DNA of 64,000 bases from JAUUZQ01 sp964538375 (GCA_964538375.1 CAZIFQ010000014.1:1-64000), one strand, 5' to 3'. Counted from the first letter of the stretch, positions 15,776 through 24,933 are shown. The notes: generated by a model from the letters alone, not told the origin. Made by a program: numbers and translations.

Positions 15776-16833
15776 TTTCTGTTGTAAAATTCAGAAAGAT
15801 TCACTGTCAGAGAAAAGTGATTGGTACCTCCAGCCAGGTGATACCTGGAATTTCCGTATGCCACATGAAATTTTGCTATCCTGAAACCAAAACCCCAGGA
15901 AAATCCTACTAGTCCCGGCCAGTTATCCATTTTCATTTCCATCCGGCGTTTGTAATTGTAACCCAGATCAAAATGGAAATTTTCACCAAGAAGAAATTCC
16001 ACTCCAAAGACAGTATGTCTCATCAGCTTATCTGCGAAAATATCGAATCTATTCACCTCACTTAAATCATTGCTAATTAAGGGATTCTCCTCTTCCGGCA
16101 ACTCATAAGTCAGATCCCACTTTTCCAGGTTCTGAAGCAGCAAACTAAATCGAAATGGCGCATGGGCCAACCCTTGCGTCACACCTGCCTGTATCTCAAA
16201 AGGTACACGCTCCCTGGTTCCCGAAAAAGACACAAATTGCACCCCCAGGTTCTTCAGCACTAAGCCTGCTGAAGTATAGCTGTGTGGATTATGATAAACA
16301 AGGCCCAGGTCCATAGTAGTTCCAAAAGAAGTATACTGTTCATAAATGGAAAAAATCGGTTTAAGATTTACTCCAACTGTTAAAAATGTATCGATAATTG
16401 TCCTGGAATATATGAGATTCAAAGCATATTCTGAAGCCCTGAACGTACCATCGTAGTTTCCATATTCATCTGTCCTGTCGAAGGTTCCGTAATTTACATA
16501 ATGAATACCGCCGGCAAAGTTCCCTATGTTCTCCTTTTCGAAAGCATAAGAGGCATAACCATAATTTATACCCGCGAAATAGTTAACATAATTCAGATTC
16601 ATGTTCTGATCCATGCCTGGGGAAAGCAGGGCAGGATTATGAAAAACAAGGTTGATGTCATCATCAACGATTGAGATATTGGCTCCACCCAGCGCTGAAG
16701 CCCTTGCTGAATTGGTAAGATTCAGAAAGTCATACACACTCTCACCTCCTTTTTGTGCGGAAAGTGTGATGGTAACTACCAGCAATATAATTGATAAAAA
16801 TGTCCTCAACAACAATGTATTTTGATTCCTCAA
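15772..16833 (-). CDS. porQ: Type IX secretion system protein PorQ
   Basis: A 353-residue outer-membrane beta-barrel of the PorQ family, needed with PorU/V/Z in Porphyromonas for attachment of secreted cargo. The signal peptide ends near LSAQ (about residue 26). The mature start contains the diagnostic SVYDFLNLTNSARASALGG and NLVFHNPALLS segments. Strands with alternating aromatic residues follow to the C-terminus. No ATG exists in frame: the start is TTG at 16833, just downstream of a TATCTTAG element (16843-16850 on this strand). Two plus-strand glycosyltransferases separate it from cmk. It shows that the organism has a T9SS; no other T9SS gene is in the window. Confidence 0.9.
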   Translation of the reverse strand: MRNQNTLLLRTFLSIILLVVTITLSAQKGGESVYDFLNLTNSARASALGGANISIVDDDINLVFHNPALLSPGMDQNMNLNYVNYFAGINYGYASYAFEKENIGNFAGGIHYVNYGTFDRTDEYGNYDGTFRASEYALNLIYSRTIIDTFLTVGVNLKPIFSIYEQYTSFGTTMDLGLVYHNPHSYTSAGLVLKNLGVQFVSFSGTRERVPFEIQAGVTQGLAHAPFRFSLLLQNLEKWDLTYELPEEENPLISNDLSEVNRFDIFADKLMRHTVFGVEFLLGENFHFDLGYNYKRRMEMKMDNWPGLVGFSWGFGFRIAKFHVAYGNSRYHLAGGTNHFSLTVNLSEFYNRN

Positions 16834-16888
16834 TAATAACGACTAAGATAGTGAAATAGTCTATTGAGGGATAAAAAGATAGTAATTT

Positions 16889-16978
16889 AGAGACGTGTCG
16901 CTCCAACTGAGTTTACGTCTTTAATAACTCATTCAAAACTCTGGAACTAGTTCAGTTATGAGCGACATGTGTTTCGCT
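16889..16978. repeat. Long imperfect inverted repeat between porQ and the next gene
   Basis: GACGTGTCGCTC near 16892-16903 pairs with GAGCGACATGTGTTTC near 16960-16975, enclosing about 55 nt. An inner AGACGT...ACGTCT pair (about 16890-16920) also exists. It resembles a diverged or doubled copy of the AGACGCG-type palindromes at 39999-40020 and 44750-44771. It lies immediately downstream of the minus-strand glycosyltransferase gene and could end its transcript. Confidence 0.4.
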
Positions 16979-16981
16979 AGT

Positions 16982-18019
16982 TTACCAGTAACTACCTTTT
17001 GAATCCACCCACTCCCTATATTTTTTGTTGCTTGCTGGTTCATATTCAGCATCTTCAAGATCAGATATCTCTTCCATCTGAAATGCCATTCCTGTTCGTG
17101 ATGCATCCAATGCATTGCAATATTGCTCGTAATGGTAAGCTGCAGGAATCATGAAGATGGGTATCCCGAGATAGAATGCCTCCGCCACTGTATCGAATCC
17201 TGCAGTTGTGATAATTCTCTTACAATTGAGCATGGCCTCCTGAAATTTCACCCTCGACGTGGGATGAATCACTATATTTCCAGGTATTTTCCTCTTGGGT
17301 ATCGTATCAGTAAAAATATCCGCTTTTAGATCGGGCCGTTGCCTGTAAAATTCTAGTATCTCTGCATCGAATCCAGGATTCAGGAAATAACAAAGGTCAC
17401 GTTCAGCAGGTTGATATTCGCTATCTGTAATCTTACCCCTAATGAGTGGAGGAATAACTTCAATTTTTCCTGTGCCCTGTCCCGTCCTGAAAGAGAGTGC
17501 CATGACTTTATCTGCAGTATTGACCATAAATTTATTCATCCGCATCAACCAGAAATATGAATTGCCAAAGCCATGAGGATGGATAAAGTCTGGATGCGAA
17601 AGATAAAAATGATGCGATAAAACAATCCTGTTTGCCCTTTTCTTCCAATACTTGCATGCCAGCCCTCCTACCGGATCATAAAAGTTAAGCACCAGCGAAC
17701 TTTTGTCGCCGATCATGAGCCAGCCAATACGTGTTGCTTCAAAAATATAGATTGGACTTATGATAAGATTAAGAAGTATGGATGCGATGATGCGAATGCC
17801 CTTTCTATCGGGTGTACGAAGAAAGTTGGGGCTATAAAAAACTTTAACCGGGACATCCAGGGAAGAATGAAAATAAGCAGGGGTCTTTCTCAAAAAACTT
17901 TTCCCAAGGTAAACCCTTCTCACCTCTACCTTACTCTTTTCCAATAATTCAATAGCAGTCAGGGCCTGCGAAAAATGGCCCTTCCCTTCCCCTTGTATAA
18001 TTATTGAGCATCTCTTCAT
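16982..18019 (-). CDS. Putative glycosyltransferase (MurG/GT28-like fold)
   Basis: A 345-residue protein of the kind annotated as a UDP-N-acetylglucosamine transferase-like glycosyltransferase. It opens with SIIIQGEGKGHFSQALTAIELL, a Gly-rich acceptor-side loop like that of MurG and related GT-B enzymes. Near the C-terminus, ITTAGFDTVAEAFYLGIPIFMIPA is the nucleotide-sugar-binding motif of this fold. There is no signal peptide; one hydrophobic stretch (about 75-100) may touch the membrane. The substrate cannot be assigned. It starts with ATG, 33 bp from the end of the YkgJ-type gene on the same strand, and may be the last gene of the tig-clpP-clpX transcript. Confidence 0.7.
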   Translation of the reverse strand: MKRCSIIIQGEGKGHFSQALTAIELLEKSKVEVRRVYLGKSFLRKTPAYFHSSLDVPVKVFYSPNFLRTPDRKGIRIIASILLNLIISPIYIFEATRIGWLMIGDKSSLVLNFYDPVGGLACKYWKKRANRIVLSHHFYLSHPDFIHPHGFGNSYFWLMRMNKFMVNTADKVMALSFRTGQGTGKIEVIPPLIRGKITDSEYQPAERDLCYFLNPGFDAEILEFYRQRPDLKADIFTDTIPKRKIPGNIVIHPTSRVKFQEAMLNCKRIITTAGFDTVAEAFYLGIPIFMIPAAYHYEQYCNALDASRTGMAFQMEEISDLEDAEYEPASNKKYREWVDSKGSYW

Positions 18020-18052
18020 TCCAGTTCAATGAAGCAGAAAATTAGCATTTAT

Positions 18053-18544
18053 TCAGGAATTATCATGCTTCATTTCACGAACAATTTCATAAACAATTGG
18101 GCAAACCGAAATATTCTGGAAAGTAATATCCATGATTTGATGAATTTTGACCCGATCGGTATGTGGATATTCCCTGCATGCCCTGGGTCTGGCATCATAT
18201 ACACTGCAAAAATTATCTTCTCCAAGAAATGGACAGGGCTGAGTTTTGAAGACATAGTCTCCATCTTCATCAATAATAAAATACTGCTCCGTAAGATCTG
18301 ATGGTTTTATTTTCAGGTATTTCGATAACCTGCTTATATCTGTATCTTTTACAGCGGGGCTAAGCGATTTACAGCAGTTCCCACATTCAAGGCAATCGAT
18401 CTCCTCTGTATACTTATGATGCAGAGCATGAATTCGCTCATCCAGATCGGATGGACGCATTTTGCGTAGTTTCTTAAAGAGCTCTTTATTTTCCCTCTTC
18501 TCTCCGGAAGCTTTCTGCTTCAGTTTTCCGATATCAATAGTCAT
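18053..18544 (-). CDS. YkgJ family cysteine cluster protein
   Basis: A protein of about 163 residues in the YkgJ (UPF0153) family, named for a cysteine cluster thought to bind zinc or an Fe-S centre. The cysteines are visible as CLECGNCC (about 53-60), PCPFL, FCSVYD and RPRACREYP. The function is unknown; members are often coexpressed with membrane transporters or oxidoreductases. A GTG one codon upstream is possible, but the ATG at 18544 overlaps the stop of the DMT transporter as TGATG, which favours translational coupling. The N-terminal 40 residues are basic. Confidence 0.85.
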   Translation of the reverse strand: MTIDIGKLKQKASGEKRENKELFKKLRKMRPSDLDERIHALHHKYTEEIDCLECGNCCKSLSPAVKDTDISRLSKYLKIKPSDLTEQYFIIDEDGDYVFKTQPCPFLGEDNFCSVYDARPRACREYPHTDRVKIHQIMDITFQNISVCPIVYEIVREMKHDNS

Positions 18545-19440
18545 CACTTCGAACGATTTGCTCGTTTGAATGAAGACATTTGGGTTAAGAACAGACCTAC
18601 TAATACAACAACAATACCCAAAATCTTTACAAGAGGCATAGCCTCTTTAAGCAGGAAGAAAGATAAAATGGCGGTTACCACAGGAATTAGGTTGGCAAAT
18701 ACATTTGCTTTGGATGCCCCCAATTCTCTAAGTCCGTAAGTAAAGAGTATGAAACATAAACCGGACCCAAAGATTGCCAGATAGAGTACAGACCAAAAAC
18801 TATCCGGCGAAATAGATGTGATGTCAATTCTGTCCACCTCAAAAATCAAAAATAATGGAAGAAACATGATGGCTCCCAGGGTGCTTTGCCATGCTGTTAT
18901 AATAATTCCATTGTACCTGTGGATCAACTTCTTCGCAAAAATAGTATATGCAACAGCAGACAATACAGCAAAAAACATGAGCAAAATACCCTTGATGTTT
19001 CCTGAGAATTTTCCTTCACTGGCTAATACTACCATGATTACACCCCCGAATGAGATAATCAATCCTATAATGTTGGTAAGAGACAACCTCTCCCTTAAAA
19101 ACAAATAGGCTGCAATTGGCATAAAGAGTGGAATTGTAGAGATTATAATTGCACCCATTGTAGAAGACACCAATGATAGCCCGAAGGCCTCTCCAATAAA
19201 ATAGACAAACGGCTCTGCAATTGCCAGCAGAATAATTAGTTTGAAATCTTCCTTTCGGATTTTCATCATCCGCCCGGAAAGCCAGGCAAACAAAAACAAA
19301 AAAGGAATTGAGATCATCAGGCGAATGAAAACAATTGCCAGAGGTTCAAGGGAGATATTAGCTATTTTATACGCTACAAATGTACATCCCCAAAACACAT
19401 TGGCCATTACCAGACTGAAGATAACCCAGAATTTTTTCAA
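18544..19440 (-). CDS. EamA/DMT superfamily transporter
   Basis: A 298-residue inner-membrane protein with ten hydrophobic segments in two EamA repeats, the drug/metabolite transporter architecture. Substrate unknown; families of this type export amino acids, nucleotides or small metabolites. The only usable start is TTG at 19440. It is preceded by a clear Shine-Dalgarno-like AGGAGGG that overlaps the clpX stop, unusual for this phylum. An internal ATG (codon 12) would remove half of the first helix. The gene follows clpX after 9 bp and overlaps the YkgJ-type gene, so it is probably on the tig-clpP-clpX transcript. Confidence 0.85.
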   Translation of the reverse strand: MKKFWVIFSLVMANVFWGCTFVAYKIANISLEPLAIVFIRLMISIPFLFLFAWLSGRMMKIRKEDFKLIILLAIAEPFVYFIGEAFGLSLVSSTMGAIIISTIPLFMPIAAYLFLRERLSLTNIIGLIISFGGVIMVVLASEGKFSGNIKGILLMFFAVLSAVAYTIFAKKLIHRYNGIIITAWQSTLGAIMFLPLFLIFEVDRIDITSISPDSFWSVLYLAIFGSGLCFILFTYGLRELGASKANVFANLIPVVTAILSFFLLKEAMPLVKILGIVVVLVGLFLTQMSSFKRANRSK

Positions 19441-19449
19441 ATTACCCTC

Positions 19450-20667
19450 CTACGCAGCTTTTAACCTTTTCAAATTGGATTTCTCTAATTTTTCTTTCGC
19501 ATATTTCAAACCGATATTGACATCCTTCTTGTCTTCGCTGGAAGGCAGTTCAAACATAACATCGATCATAACTGCTTCACAGATGGACCGTAATCCACGT
19601 GCTCCAAGTTTGAATTCAATTGCCTTATCCACAATATAATCAAGCACTTTGCTGTCCCATGTCAGCTTAACACCATCCATTTCAAACAACTTCTCATATT
19701 GCTTGGTAATGGCATTCTTTGGTTCTGTAAGAATCAGTTTCAGCACTTTCCTGTCCAGCGGATCCAGGTATGTAAGAACAGGTAAGCGGCCAATGATTTC
19801 CGGTATCAGGCCAAATGATTTGAGATCTTGTGGAGCAATATATTGCAAAAGGTTATCCTTATCAATTCTATCCGTCTCCTTGGCTGCATTATAACCCACT
19901 ACCTGGGTATTCAAACGGCCGGCGATCTTACGTTCAATTCCATCAAAAGCTCCCCCGCAGATGAACAGGATATTCCTGGTATTTACAGGTATCATCTTCT
20001 GATCAGGATGTTTTCTTCCTCCTTGCGGTGGCACATTCACTATTGATCCTTCCAACAACTTCAACAATCCTTGCTGAACCCCTTCTCCCGAAACATCTCT
20101 TGTAATAGAAGGATTATCGCTTTTCCTGGCAATCTTATCAATCTCGTCAATAAATACAATTCCTTTTTCAGCTGCCTCAACATTATAATCGGCGGACTGA
20201 AGTAACCTTGTCAGCACACTTTCAATATCTTCCCCCACATATCCTGCTTCTGTAAGTACAGTAGCATCAACAATTGTGAATGGAACATGCAACATCCTGG
20301 CAATAGTCCTGGCAAGCAAAGTTTTTCCTGTTCCAGTTTCTCCAACAAGAATAATATTTGATTTTTCAATCTCAACTTCATCTTTGGACTCAGTCTGCAT
20401 GAGTCGCTTATAGTGGTTATACACTGCCACAGAGATATATTTTTTTGCCTCCGGCTGTCCAACTACATACAAATCAAGAAAACTCATTATTTCCTTGGGC
20501 TTCAGCAGGGTAAGCTGTCCCAAATCGAATTCACCCTTAGCACCAAGTTCTTCCTGAACAATGGTATAGGCTTGCTCGATACAACGATCACATATATGAC
20601 CTGATATTCCGGCAATCAGAAGGTTTGTATCCTTCTTCTCCCTGCCACAAAAGGAGCAACGATCCAT
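19450..20667 (-). CDS. clpX: ATP-dependent Clp protease ATP-binding subunit ClpX
   Basis: A 405-residue AAA+ unfoldase that feeds substrates to ClpP. The N-terminal zinc-binding domain is complete (CSFCG and CDRC, residues 4-29). Walker A GETGTGKTLLA (about 109), the GYVGED pore loop, Walker B VFIDEIDKI and the sensor-2 GARGLRS near the C-terminus are all present. It lies 3 bp downstream of clpP and 9 bp upstream of the DMT transporter on the same strand, in the standard tig-clpP-clpX order. The short C-terminus, rich in Lys and Ala, is normal for the phylum. Confidence 0.97.
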   Translation of the reverse strand: MDRCSFCGREKKDTNLLIAGISGHICDRCIEQAYTIVQEELGAKGEFDLGQLTLLKPKEIMSFLDLYVVGQPEAKKYISVAVYNHYKRLMQTESKDEVEIEKSNIILVGETGTGKTLLARTIARMLHVPFTIVDATVLTEAGYVGEDIESVLTRLLQSADYNVEAAEKGIVFIDEIDKIARKSDNPSITRDVSGEGVQQGLLKLLEGSIVNVPPQGGRKHPDQKMIPVNTRNILFICGGAFDGIERKIAGRLNTQVVGYNAAKETDRIDKDNLLQYIAPQDLKSFGLIPEIIGRLPVLTYLDPLDRKVLKLILTEPKNAITKQYEKLFEMDGVKLTWDSKVLDYIVDKAIEFKLGARGLRSICEAVMIDVMFELPSSEDKKDVNIGLKYAKEKLEKSNLKRLKAA

Positions 20668-20670
20668 GAT

Positions 20671-21351
20671 CTATTTTTGTTTAGTTCTTAACAATACTTC
20701 ATCCACCATACCGTACTCCTTGGCCTCTTCAGAGGTCATCCAGTAATCTCTGTCACTGTCTTTCTCAACTTTCTCGATGGAATTTCCGGAGTGGTCGGCA
20801 ATAATTGCATAGAGTTCTTTCTTCAGTTTTAATATTTCCCGGGTGGTAATCTCAATATCTGAGGCCTGTCCCTGGGTTCCACCCATTGGCTGATGAATCA
20901 TCACCCTTGAGTGCTTAAGGGCAGAACGTTTACCTTTCACGCCGGCTGCAAGAAGCACAGCTCCCATTGAGGCAGCCATACCGGTACAGATCGTTGCTAC
21001 ATCACAGGATGTGTATTGCATGGTATCATAGATACCTAATCCTGCGTGAACGCTTCCACCGGGAGAATTAAAATATATCTGAATATCTTTTGTGGGATCT
21101 GATGAATCAAGATAAAGCAGCTGTGCCTGGATAATATTTGCTACGTAATCATCTATCGGTGTACCCAGGAAGATAATCCTGTCCATCATCAATCTTGAAA
21201 ACACATCCATTGAAGCAACATTTAGCTGACGCTCTTCAATAATTGTTGGTGATATATAGCTGTTATATGCAGAGGTAAAATTATGCAGTGAAATACTACT
21301 TATACCCCTGTGCTTGGTAGCAAATTTTTTAAAATCATCGTTCTGATTCAT
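20671..21351 (-). CDS. clpP: ATP-dependent Clp protease proteolytic subunit ClpP
   Basis: A 226-residue serine protease subunit that forms the ClpXP barrel. The catalytic triad is Ser128 (GMAASMG), His153 (MIHQPMGG) and Asp202 (SDRDYW). The N-terminus is about 25 residues longer than in E. coli ClpP and probably holds a propeptide or axial loop. FNSPGGSV marks the substrate-binding strand. It lies between tig (13 bp upstream) and clpX (3 bp downstream), so the three are one operon linking nascent-chain folding to degradation. Confidence 0.97.
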   Translation of the reverse strand: MNQNDDFKKFATKHRGISSISLHNFTSAYNSYISPTIIEERQLNVASMDVFSRLMMDRIIFLGTPIDDYVANIIQAQLLYLDSSDPTKDIQIYFNSPGGSVHAGLGIYDTMQYTSCDVATICTGMAASMGAVLLAAGVKGKRSALKHSRVMIHQPMGGTQGQASDIEITTREILKLKKELYAIIADHSGNSIEKVEKDSDRDYWMTSEEAKEYGMVDEVLLRTKQK

Positions 21352-21363
21352 GAGCTGTAAAGT

Positions 21364-22719
21364 TTATTTTGTGTCAAAAAGCTTTTTAAATTTATCTACA
21401 GTGATTTCCTTGTCGTCGAGCTTCACGGTATTTTTGATAAAATTAACCAATTTTTCTTCAAGTTTCCTATCAGAGATCTTTCTTGCCTCTTCTTTTTTGG
21501 AAAGAAGCTCTTGTGCATAGTTAGTAAGGTACTCCTCAGGGATGTCCATAATGCCATACTGATGGTATTGGTTTCTGGCCACCTCGACTGCTGATTCCAT
21601 TACCTCTTCTTCTGTCACTTTGATCTCCTGCTGCTTAATAAGGTGATCCTTGATCAACTGCCAACGAAAATCATCTTCATACTGTGCGAAGTCTTCTTCA
21701 ACCTGCTCAGAAGTTAGATTTTCATTGGTTTCAACCAACCAACGCTTCAGAAACTCAACAGGCAATTCCACTTTTGCATTTTTCAGCATTGTTTCCCTTA
21801 CATCAATTGAAAATCTGTATTCACTGTCGCGCTCATACTGCGTCGCCATCTCCTCTTTCAATTTCGCATCAAACTCCTCTTCAGTTTTTACAACATCTTC
21901 TCCATAGATCTTATCATACAGCTCCTTACCGAAAACGGCCAACTCAAATTTCTGGATCTCATTCGCAACACACTTAAATGTACCTTCAACTGCAGCAACA
22001 TTATCCTTATCAATTCTAAGAAGTGATGCTACTTCAGTATCATTCGGATAGGCCTTCTTCACATCAAAAACAACTTCTTCGCCCTTTTTTATACCCTTGA
22101 ACAACAATTTTTGCTCATCATCCTTCATCATGTCCAGTGACATAGAAACTTCCTCTGTGCGAATTCCTTTTTCTTTTTCCTGTCCATCCTTATCCACCTC
22201 AACAAGCGTACATTTAATCAGCTCATCATGATCAGCAGCGTCAATAGTCACAAACTCACCGTATCTCTTAGCAACAGATTCCTTATATTCATCAAACTCC
22301 TTCTTCCCAATCTTAATTTTATAATAAGGATACTTGTCCTTCTCACTTACCTCGATATTTATTTCAGGAGAAAGACCTACTTCAAACTCAAACTCAAAGA
22401 TTTCATCTTTCTCAAAATCGAAAGTGCTCTCTGCATTAGTTTTTGCCATGGGCTCACCCAAAATTTTCATCTCAGCTGTCTGAAGGTAATTATATAGTGA
22501 TTCAGATACCACCTTATTTATCTCTTCGGCCTTAACGGGCACATAATACATGTTTTTGATCAAACCCATTGGCGCATGGCCTTGTCTGAATCCTTTTACC
22601 TGTGCATTTCTTCTGTGCTCTTTAATCCTGCTATCGACACTCTCTTCATAATCAGCCTTCTCAACAGAGACTTTAATTACTGCATTTAAACTGTCAACGT
22701 TTTCTTTTACTATGTTCAT
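21364..22719 (-). CDS. tig: Trigger factor, ribosome-associated chaperone
   Basis: A 451-residue chaperone that binds the ribosome exit tunnel. The N-terminal ribosome-binding domain contains GFRQGHAPMGLI, the counterpart of the GFRxGKxP signature (here Gly-His for Gly-Lys). A degenerate PPIase-like middle domain (about 150-250) and a long helical C-terminal domain follow. It is first in the tig-clpP-clpX operon. A TATATTTG element sits at 22724-22731 on this strand, only 5 bp before the ATG, so a transcript made from it would have almost no leader. No matching TTTG is present at the usual distance. Confidence 0.94.
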   Translation of the reverse strand: MNIVKENVDSLNAVIKVSVEKADYEESVDSRIKEHRRNAQVKGFRQGHAPMGLIKNMYYVPVKAEEINKVVSESLYNYLQTAEMKILGEPMAKTNAESTFDFEKDEIFEFEFEVGLSPEINIEVSEKDKYPYYKIKIGKKEFDEYKESVAKRYGEFVTIDAADHDELIKCTLVEVDKDGQEKEKGIRTEEVSMSLDMMKDDEQKLLFKGIKKGEEVVFDVKKAYPNDTEVASLLRIDKDNVAAVEGTFKCVANEIQKFELAVFGKELYDKIYGEDVVKTEEEFDAKLKEEMATQYERDSEYRFSIDVRETMLKNAKVELPVEFLKRWLVETNENLTSEQVEEDFAQYEDDFRWQLIKDHLIKQQEIKVTEEEVMESAVEVARNQYHQYGIMDIPEEYLTNYAQELLSKKEEARKISDRKLEEKLVNFIKNTVKLDDKEITVDKFKKLFDTK

Positions 22720-22744
22720 GATACAAATATAATTATCAAAATGT

Positions 22745-22790
22745 TAAAAAACCGCTTTAGCTATCAACCAAGGTTGATAACTCAGCGGTT
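22745..22790 (-). terminator. Intrinsic terminator of tRNA-Leu
   Basis: On the minus strand, AACCGCT and AGCGGTT arms (22784-22790 and 22750-22756) enclose a second stem, TATCAACC with GGTTGATA. A run of six T residues follows. It lies 12 bp downstream of the tRNA and upstream of tig. Confidence 0.85.
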
Positions 22791-22801
22791 CAGTAATGTA
22801 T

Positions 22802-22886
22802 TGGTGCGGATGAAGGGACTCGAACCCCCACTCTCGAAAGAACTAGATCCTAAGTCTAGCGCGTCTACCAATTCCGCCACATCCGC
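22802..22886 (-). tRNA. tRNA-Leu (anticodon UAG)
   Basis: An 85-nt class II tRNA. The acceptor stem GCGGATG (5', at 22886-22880) pairs with CATCCGC (22806-22812). The anticodon stem-loop CTAGA-CTTAGGA-TCTAG gives anticodon TAG. A long variable arm and the T-loop GTTCGAGTCCC are present, and CCA is encoded at the 3' end (22804-22802). A terminator follows. Confidence 0.96.
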
Positions 22887-23051
22887 TAAAAAATTGGTCG
22901 TGCAAATTTAATGGAATTTTTTAGAAAAGGAAAAGAAAAAATGAAAGATTGATTTATACGCTAAAACGCTCAATTACTGTTATTTATAAGCCCCTGCTTC
23001 CATCAGGCAGAATCCAGCTACTAACAGCTGACTAAAAAAGCAGACTGAATA

Positions 23052-23774
23052 CTATCTTAACTCAAAATTCTTACCCAAATAAAGCTTCCTTACCTGTTCA
23101 TCCTCAATCAACTGTTCAGCAGTTCCTGATTTGAGAATTGATCCTTCAAATAAAAGATAGGCACGGTCAGTGATGGAGAGTGTTTCGTGCACATTGTGAT
23201 CGGTAATGAGAATACCAATATTCTTATTCTTTAGCTGGGTAACAATCTCCTGGATATCTTCAACAGCAATGGGATCTACGCCGGCAAATGGTTCATCAAG
23301 CAGGATAAATTTCGGTCTCAGGGCCAGGGCTCTTGCTATTTCTGTTCTCCTGCGCTCTCCGCCCGATAGCTGAATTCCCATGCTTCTGCGAATATTTGTT
23401 AGTCCAAACTCCTCGAGCAAAGATTCACAAATCTCTTTCTGCTCCTGTTTTGAAAAAGATGACATCTCCAGAACCGCTTTTATATTGTCCTCCACAGACA
23501 ATTTCCTGAAAACTGATGCTTCTTGTGCGAGGTATCCTATACCCATGCGAGCTCTCTTGTAAATGGGCTCGGATGTAATTTCTTTATCGTCAAGGAATAT
23601 TTTACCTTCATTTGGATTAATGAGTCCGACTATCATATAGAAAGTTGTGGTTTTCCCGGCACCATTTGGTCCCAACAAACCAACGATTTCTCCCTGGCTT
23701 ACGTCAACAGACACTTCATTCACAACTGTTCGTGAACGGTATCTCTTAATCAGGTTACTGGTATGTAGTCTCAT
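23052..23774 (-). CDS. lptB: LPS export ABC transporter ATP-binding protein LptB
   Basis: An ATPase of about 240 residues that powers lipopolysaccharide extraction from the inner membrane with LptFG. Walker A GPNGAGKTTTFYMI (about 37-50), the Q-loop GYLAQEASVFRKL, the signature QLSGGERRRTEIARALA and Walker B FILLDEPFAGVD are complete and match LptB rather than LivF/LivG-type ATPases. The frame opens upstream at a GTG (23789) and an ATG (23783), but starting at the ATG at 23774 (MRLHTSNLIKRY) fits relatives best. It lies 45 bp downstream of tatC. Confidence 0.93.
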   Translation of the reverse strand: MRLHTSNLIKRYRSRTVVNEVSVDVSQGEIVGLLGPNGAGKTTTFYMIVGLINPNEGKIFLDDKEITSEPIYKRARMGIGYLAQEASVFRKLSVEDNIKAVLEMSSFSKQEQKEICESLLEEFGLTNIRRSMGIQLSGGERRRTEIARALALRPKFILLDEPFAGVDPIAVEDIQEIVTQLKNKNIGILITDHNVHETLSITDRAYLLFEGSILKSGTAEQLIEDEQVRKLYLGKNFELR

Positions 23775-23833
23775 TTTATCCATGTGCACAAAAATAAGGT
23801 ACTTTATTTCTAACGCCTAATCAGATTCTTATA

Positions 23834-24667
23834 TTATCCGGCATCGGCCGATTCGTGTTTCTCTTTTGCATCCCTCTCCTTGACAATCCTCTTGCTTATT
23901 CCGATTCCGACTTCATATAAAATAATCAAAGGCATGGCCACCAAGACCTGGCTGAAAATATCCGGTGGAGTAATTACCGCTGAAAGTGCCAGAATCACAA
24001 TTAATGAATGTCGCCTGTACTTCTTCATAAATTCCGGAGTAAGTATTCCAATCTTTGTCAGAAAATATGATAGAATTGGTAATTCAAACACAATCCCTGC
24101 TGCTAAAACAACAGAAGTTACTGTTTGAGTGTAGGAACGCAGGGTCGGATTACTGGTTACAGCCTCACTCACCGTGTAATTTCCCAGGAAATGTACAGAC
24201 AAGGGGGCGATTATATAATATCCGAAAGCAACACCAAGCATAAAGAGTAAGGAAGTATAAAATACGGCTCCACGTGCTGTTTTTCTCTCCTTATCATACA
24301 TGGCAGGACCAATAAATTTCCAGAATTCCCAAAATATATATGGAAATGCAACTATTATTCCGGCAATTAAACTTACAATGATGTGCATTGAAAACTGCTC
24401 AGCCATTTTTACTGTCTGCAGATCAAAAGGCTTTGAGTTGATACACAATCTTTGAATATTTAATTCCTGCCCAATCATACATAAGAACCGATTGGTTGGA
24501 AATTCAGGTGTTTTTGGTGCAAGGATAATAACATCGAAAACAATTTCCTTGAATATAAATGCCACAATAGCAAAGATGAAAATGACAACAAAGGAACGTA
24601 CAAGGTGCCACCTCAAGATTTCAAGGTGTTCAAGAAACGACATTTCACTGCTTTTTTTCTTTGCCAT
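23834..24667 (-). CDS. tatC: Sec-independent protein translocase TatC
   Basis: A 277-residue inner-membrane protein with six hydrophobic segments that recognises twin-arginine signal peptides. The N-terminal MSFLEHLEILRWHLVRS carries the conserved LEHL-E-R signature, and FPYIFWEFWKFIGPAMYDKER the conserved cytoplasmic loop. The stretch between the first two helices (about 45-85) is longer than in E. coli, as is usual in Bacteroidota. No tatA/B gene is in the window. The ATG start is clear. Upstream (24668-24933) is an AT-rich divergent gap with the recQ promoter. Confidence 0.95.
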   Translation of the reverse strand: MAKKKSSEMSFLEHLEILRWHLVRSFVVIFIFAIVAFIFKEIVFDVIILAPKTPEFPTNRFLCMIGQELNIQRLCINSKPFDLQTVKMAEQFSMHIIVSLIAGIIVAFPYIFWEFWKFIGPAMYDKERKTARGAVFYTSLLFMLGVAFGYYIIAPLSVHFLGNYTVSEAVTSNPTLRSYTQTVTSVVLAAGIVFELPILSYFLTKIGILTPEFMKKYRRHSLIVILALSAVITPPDIFSQVLVAMPLIILYEVGIGISKRIVKERDAKEKHESADAG

Positions 24668-24871
24668 TTATGTATTTGCTGAGTAAAAGTTTTGCAAATT
24701 AACAAAAATTATAGCTCAAATTCATGAATATATTGATTCCAAAAATATCCGACTAAAAAATATGCTCCATGATAATATCATAAAGGGATTCGATTGCCAA
24801 ATAAAATACTCTTCATATACTTGTTATTGTATTGATACATTTGTTAATTGAAGTTAAACATTTCTATTTTT

Positions 24872-24902
24872 TTTGACCTCGGATGAATTTGTATTATCTT
24901 AG
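24872..24902 (+). promoter_or_regulatory. Promoter of recQ
   Basis: TTTG (24872-24875), a 19-bp spacer and TATCTTAG (24895-24902) match the Bacteroidota sigma-ABfr pattern TTTG-N19-TAnnTTTG with one mismatch. The recQ ATG follows 31 bp downstream. Confidence 0.7.
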
Positions 24903-24933
24903 TATCAGAAGAGTAAGTCAATTTACGCATTGA

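Noticed and set aside
16933..17115. A 60-residue minus-strand frame
   Set aside because: It overlaps the glycosyltransferase gene in another frame and contains the palindromic repeat.
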